A stretch of DNA of 42,949 nucleotides. It comes from Actinomadura sp. GC306 (GTDB taxonomy: Bacteria; Actinomycetota; Actinomycetes; Streptosporangiales; Streptosporangiaceae). Shown here in pieces: positions 40,579 to 42,949 of the stretch. The translations under genes were made by a program, and so were the position numbers. The notes under the pieces are model-generated. The model had not been told where the DNA came from. It saw only the letters and a list, made by a program, of their open reading frames with translations, and did no database searches. Positions within the stretch are counted from its first letter, which is position 1; every line of letters begins with the position of its first letter. Where the stretch lies: NCBI RefSeq assembly GCF_004348665.1, contig NZ_SMKM01000023.1, positions 1 through 42,949 of the forward strand, given 5' to 3'.

Positions 40579-41433
40579 CTAAATCGTATCTGCCGCAAGA
40601 GCGCGTATGAGGTCCTGACTGTCTCTGGGGGACAGCGCCGCCGCGCGGAGGCGGTCGAAGGCGTCTGCGTAGGTCTCCAACTCGTGCGACGTTTCCAGGA
40701 TCAATGCGCTGTTCATGGTCTCGATGTAGACCGCTCCCGTCTGCTCCTCGGCCGGGAAGCTGTACAGCGAGAAGGAGCCGACCATGGCCGGATGCTCTCC
40801 GGCGGCGAACGGGAGGACCTGCACCACCACGTTGAGTCTGTCTCGCTCTTCGATCAGGCTTTCCAGTTGTGCAGCCATGATCGCGTGGCTCCCCACTACT
40901 TGCCGGATCGCTCCTTCGTTGACCACGACCCACAGTTGCGGGGCCTCCCTCTCTTTGAGGAGTGCCTGACGAGCAAGCCGTACCTCCACCCGCTCGTCGA
41001 TGACCTCCTGAGGGTCGGTAGGGCGGGCCGCGCGGATCACGGCGCGTGCGTAGTCATGTGTCTGGAGCAGGCCCGGGATGAGCGCCTGCTGGTAGGTGCG
41101 GATCAGCGAGGCGTCGGTCTCGATGCCGATCATGGTCCGGGTTTCGGTCGGCAGCGATGCGCTGTACGACTCCCACCAACCTCGTTCCTTTGCCCTGCGG
41201 GCCATCTCCACCAGGCGGTGTATCTGCTGCGGGTCGTCCACGCCGTAGAGGTCGAGAAGCCTGCGGACGTCGGTGGTACTGATCCCGATCTGCCGATTTT
41301 CGATTCGAGACAGCTTTGAGCCTTGCCAGCCCAGTTGAGCGACCACGTCCGTGATCGACATCTGGGCATCTGTCCGTATTCGTCGCAGTTCCGCCGCAAG
41401 ACGGCGTCGCCTCATGGTCGGAGACCCGGCCAC
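40579..41433 (-). CDS. XRE-family regulator with DUF5753 domain
   Basis: 284 residues. N-terminal HTH: RRRRLAAELRRIRTDAQMSITDVV, read here as LAAELRRIRTDAQMS then LGWQGSKLSRIENRQIGIS, residues 8-60. The DUF5753 part (about 95-275) has IETDASLIRTYQQALIPGLLQT and VVVQVLPFAAGEHPAMVGSF. WhiJ-like regulators of this type work with a DUF397 partner and an anti-sigma-like ATPase. GTG 41433 with GGAG 5 bp before it gives the usual MAGSPT-(M/V)RRRRL start; upstream in-frame ATGs lie in the AT-richer promoter region and are rejected. Diverges from the gene at 41615. Confidence 0.92.
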   Translation of the reverse strand: MAGSPTMRRRRLAAELRRIRTDAQMSITDVVAQLGWQGSKLSRIENRQIGISTTDVRRLLDLYGVDDPQQIHRLVEMARRAKERGWWESYSASLPTETRTMIGIETDASLIRTYQQALIPGLLQTHDYARAVIRAARPTDPQEVIDERVEVRLARQALLKEREAPQLWVVVNEGAIRQVVGSHAIMAAQLESLIEERDRLNVVVQVLPFAAGEHPAMVGSFSLYSFPAEEQTGAVYIETMNSALILETSHELETYADAFDRLRAAALSPRDSQDLIRALAADTI

Positions 41434-41469
41434 GATCACTCCAATCAGCAATTTGTTCTTCGTGAGCAT

Positions 41470-41488
41470 ATTGCACGACAGTCGCAAT
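41470..41488. promoter_or_regulatory. Inverted repeat in the divergent promoter region of the XRE gene
   Basis: ATTGC-N9-GCAAT lies 37 bp before the XRE start in the AT-richest part of the window (41434-41614). Candidate operator of the XRE regulator. The remaining divergent region holds no gene. Confidence 0.35.
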
Positions 41489-41614
41489 GAGTGCATGCTG
41501 TCTGACGCAGCGTCTCGACGCGAGGACGGGTGACGCGGGAGAGCAAGCGGCCCCGGACCGACGCTGGAACGTCGGGGAATCCGGGGCCTAGCCCGACTGG
41601 AAGGAGTCGGACCA

Positions 41615-41989
41615 ATGACAGATGGTACGGGCAACCCCTTGGAAGCGTTGGCGGCGGAGCATGCGCGGCCGGGTCTTCGGGCTGAGGTTCACGGCGGGAC
41701 ACCGCCGGCGGCGGGGGCGGACGCCGCGGCCGAGGGGAAGCTGGAGCGGCTGAGGATTCTCGTCCGGCTGATGACGGACTTGCGCGCGCTCGGGCGTGGG
41801 TCTTGGCTGGCTCTTCCGGTCACGGGAGAACCGGTTCTGTACGTCCGGGTCCGTTCGGGCGCCCGCCAGATGGCGGTTCTGGGCGTGCAGGACGGCGGCG
41901 GCTGGTCGTACCTGTGGGACGGCGGCCAGAAGGCCGCGGCGGACGGCACGCTCATCGCGGCGCGGCAGATCGCGTCGGTGGACCGGTGA
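41615..41989 (+). CDS. Unknown small protein next to the HATPase gene
   Basis: 124 residues, soluble. The N-terminal 45 residues are low-complexity Ala/Gly-rich; residues 48-124 form a compact beta domain (GSWLALPVTGEPVLYVRV, MAVLGVQDGGGWSYLWDG). AAGGAG precedes the ATG. The stop overlaps the ATPase start as GTGA. Small proteins like this are common beside the DUF397/XRE/HATPase set in actinomycetes, but I know no function. Confidence 0.75.
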   Translation: MTDGTGNPLEALAAEHARPGLRAEVHGGTPPAAGADAAAEGKLERLRILVRLMTDLRALGRGSWLALPVTGEPVLYVRVRSGARQMAVLGVQDGGGWSYLWDGGQKAAADGTLIAARQIASVDR

Positions 41990-42408
41990 TCGTCTGGGAC
42001 GGAGTGCACACCGAGCGCATGTGCTCAGGCGGGGTCCTGGACGTGCGGGAGGTCCGGGCGCGGGTGCAGCGGACCCTGACCGGTGCGCTCGCGGGCAGCG
42101 TGGACGGCTTCGACCTGGACGACGTGGACCTGATGGTCAGCGAGATCGCCACGAATGCGGTCCGCCATAGCGCCAGCGGCAGGCGCGGCGGCGGGGTATG
42201 GGTGACGGTGCTGGTCTCGCGCGAACGCCTACGAGTGGAGATCCAGGACGATGGCGGCTCGGCGGGGCGTCCGCGAATCCCGGCACAGGGTGCGGGCTGG
42301 GACGAGCATGGGCGGGGGCTGCTCGTGGTGAACGGGCTGGCGGACCGGTGGGGGACGCTGCCGGGCGGCGACGGCCGGTTCACGGTGTGGTTCGAGGTGA
42401 CGCGATGA
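41986..42408 (+). CDS. HATPase_c (anti-sigma/RsbW-like) ATP-binding protein
   Basis: 140 residues, the GHKL ATPase domain alone. N box: MVSEIATNAVRHS near residue 50; G1: IQDDGG near 86; G2: DEHGRGLLVVNGLADRWG near 106-123. These single-domain proteins act as serine kinases or anti-sigma factors and are regular partners of DUF397/XRE modules. GTG start in a GTGA overlap with the upstream gene, and ATGA overlap with the downstream gene. Confidence 0.9.
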   Translation: MIVWDGVHTERMCSGGVLDVREVRARVQRTLTGALAGSVDGFDLDDVDLMVSEIATNAVRHSASGRRGGGVWVTVLVSRERLRVEIQDDGGSAGRPRIPAQGAGWDEHGRGLLVVNGLADRWGTLPGGDGRFTVWFEVTR

Positions 42409-42818
42409 GCAGGAAGGAATCAGCGGTACGGGTGCTGCGGGGTCGATGGGCCAAGCGGGCGCGGCGGAGCGGGGGGCATCGTGAGTCCGGAGGGGAAGGA
42501 CCTGATCGCCAATGGCCCGATGACCTGTTCCCAGAGCCGTACCCCCGGGCGGTGTTCCTGTTCGGTGGATCGGGGCCGGGGGCGCGCAAGGCTTTGGAGC
42601 TTTTCCCACGAGAGGCCGGGGCATGGCGGGCACTGGCGGAGATGGAGGCGACGCGGGCGCGCGTGTGGCTGGGGCATGGCCGGGTGTGGGACGCGGGGGT
42701 GTGTGCCGGACGGGCGCAGGCGTACCGGGCGGCGGCCGAGCACGTGGAAGAGGTGCTGATCGAGGCGCTTGAGCTGTGGGACGAGTACGAGCGACAAGCC
42801 GGTGAAGGCGGGCATTGA
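42405..42818 (+). CDS. Unknown protein, last gene of the regulatory module
   Basis: 137 residues, basic at the N-terminus (MSRKESAVRVLRGRWAKRARR) and helical afterwards (GAWRALAEMEATRARVWLGHGRVWDAGV and AAAEHVEEVLIEALELWDEYE, each partial). ATG overlaps the ATPase stop as ATGA. I do not recognise the family. The sequence after its stop changes abruptly into a sorting-signal fragment, so the gene's true downstream context is uncertain. Confidence 0.65.
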   Translation: MSRKESAVRVLRGRWAKRARRSGGHRESGGEGPDRQWPDDLFPEPYPRAVFLFGGSGPGARKALELFPREAGAWRALAEMEATRARVWLGHGRVWDAGVCAGRAQAYRAAAEHVEEVLIEALELWDEYERQAGEGGH

Positions 42819-42937
42819 CCGGTGGCGGCACTACCGGTGGCGGTGACCTGCCGAACACCGGCAGCCCGGACGGTCTGCCCACCTACGCCATGATCGCCTC
42901 AGCGCTGGTGATGGCCGGCGGAGCCGCCCTCCTGATC
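42819..42937 (+). pseudogene. Fragment of a second LPNTG surface-protein gene at the contig end
   Basis: From 42821 the bases encode a glycine-rich linker, DLPNTGSPDGLPTYAM and a hydrophobic helix, with the same residues as the sorting signal of the gene at 39493-40215. The roughly nine base differences all fall in third positions, so it derives from a true paralogue and not from copy error. It begins one base after the previous stop with no start, signal or domain of its own. Either a remnant or, more likely, a chimeric contig end. Confidence 0.75.
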
Positions 42938-42949
42938 CTGTCTCTTATA
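42938..42949. other. Sequencing adapter remnant (Nextera/Tn5 mosaic end)
   Basis: CTGTCTCTTATA equals the first 12 bases of the Nextera transposase adapter. It interrupts the sorting-signal frame and is AT-rich against its surroundings. Not biological sequence. Confidence 0.92.

Noticed and set aside
1..42949. CRISPR arrays, tRNA, rRNA, prophage or conjugative genes
   Set aside because: No regularly spaced repeats, clover-leaf candidates or phage/transfer proteins were noticed on either strand.

Overview
The window looks like one whole contig from a very high-GC actinomycete. I would guess a soil or litter Actinomadura-type genus (Thermomonosporaceae), by inference only. Support is the strong G/C third-position bias, many GTG and TTG starts, dense start/stop overlaps, leaderless starts behind TANNNT boxes, a class E-type sortase, and a DUF397 / XRE-DUF5753 / HATPase module. 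No rRNA, tRNA, CRISPR array or transposase was seen. The last 12 bases match the Nextera/Tn5 adapter, so the right edge is an assembly end.

Left part (1-13.8 kb) is mixed housekeeping. It holds a drug-exporter-like ABC pair with a divergent two-HTH TetR regulator and its palindromic operator. It also has a crotonase and a redox/stress group: HMA-like protein, membrane molybdopterin oxidoreductase, CBS-BON protein and Zn alcohol dehydrogenase, two of them with similar GGGACCTTCG motifs upstream. Then come a GNAT, a spermidine-synthase-like methyltransferase, prfC, a YihY membrane protein, a DAO-type oxidoreductase and an unknown membrane-anchored protein.

Middle part (13.8-32.7 kb) is the centre of interest. 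A ten-gene minus-strand operon (13839-23045) encodes a set that reads like the plant chlorophyll-breakdown (PaO/phyllobilin) pathway: a NOL/NYC1-like chlorophyll b reductase-type SDR, a PaO-like Rieske oxygenase, two red-chlorophyll-catabolite-reductase-like proteins and a chlorophyllase-like hydrolase. It also carries a second hydrolase, a racemase/maleate-isomerase-family protein, a tandem nitrilase, a membrane protein and an unknown protein. Next to it are a secreted chlorophyllase-like hydrolase and a five-gene operon (24334-30926) of two aldehyde dehydrogenases, an FAD hydroxylase, an acyl-CoA-dehydrogenase-fold enzyme and a flavin reductase fused to an HMG-CoA-lyase-like barrel. An IclR regulator and a membrane protein follow.

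Right part (32.7-40.2 kb) is a cell-surface locus: a sortase diverging from a six-gene operon with a WxL-domain protein, a DUF916/DUF3324-type WxL-interacting protein, three neocarzinostatin-like domain proteins (one with LPNTG) and a 12-TM protein fused to a degenerate ABC ATPase. One operator pattern, GAAAC-N3-GTTTC alternating with N7 spacers in 20-bp phase, stands in front of every promoter of the catabolic and surface units, and a weaker copy precedes iclR. The simplest reading is one IclR-controlled system that captures a hydrophobic tetrapyrrole or similar compound at the surface, hydrolyses it, imports it and breaks it down. The sequence supports the co-regulation; the substrate is inference.

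The end (40.2-42.9 kb) has a DUF397/XRE/HATPase regulatory module and a fragment of a second LPNTG gene fused to adapter sequence. Two copies of a 64-nt perfect hairpin, 40 kb apart, flank most of the contig.
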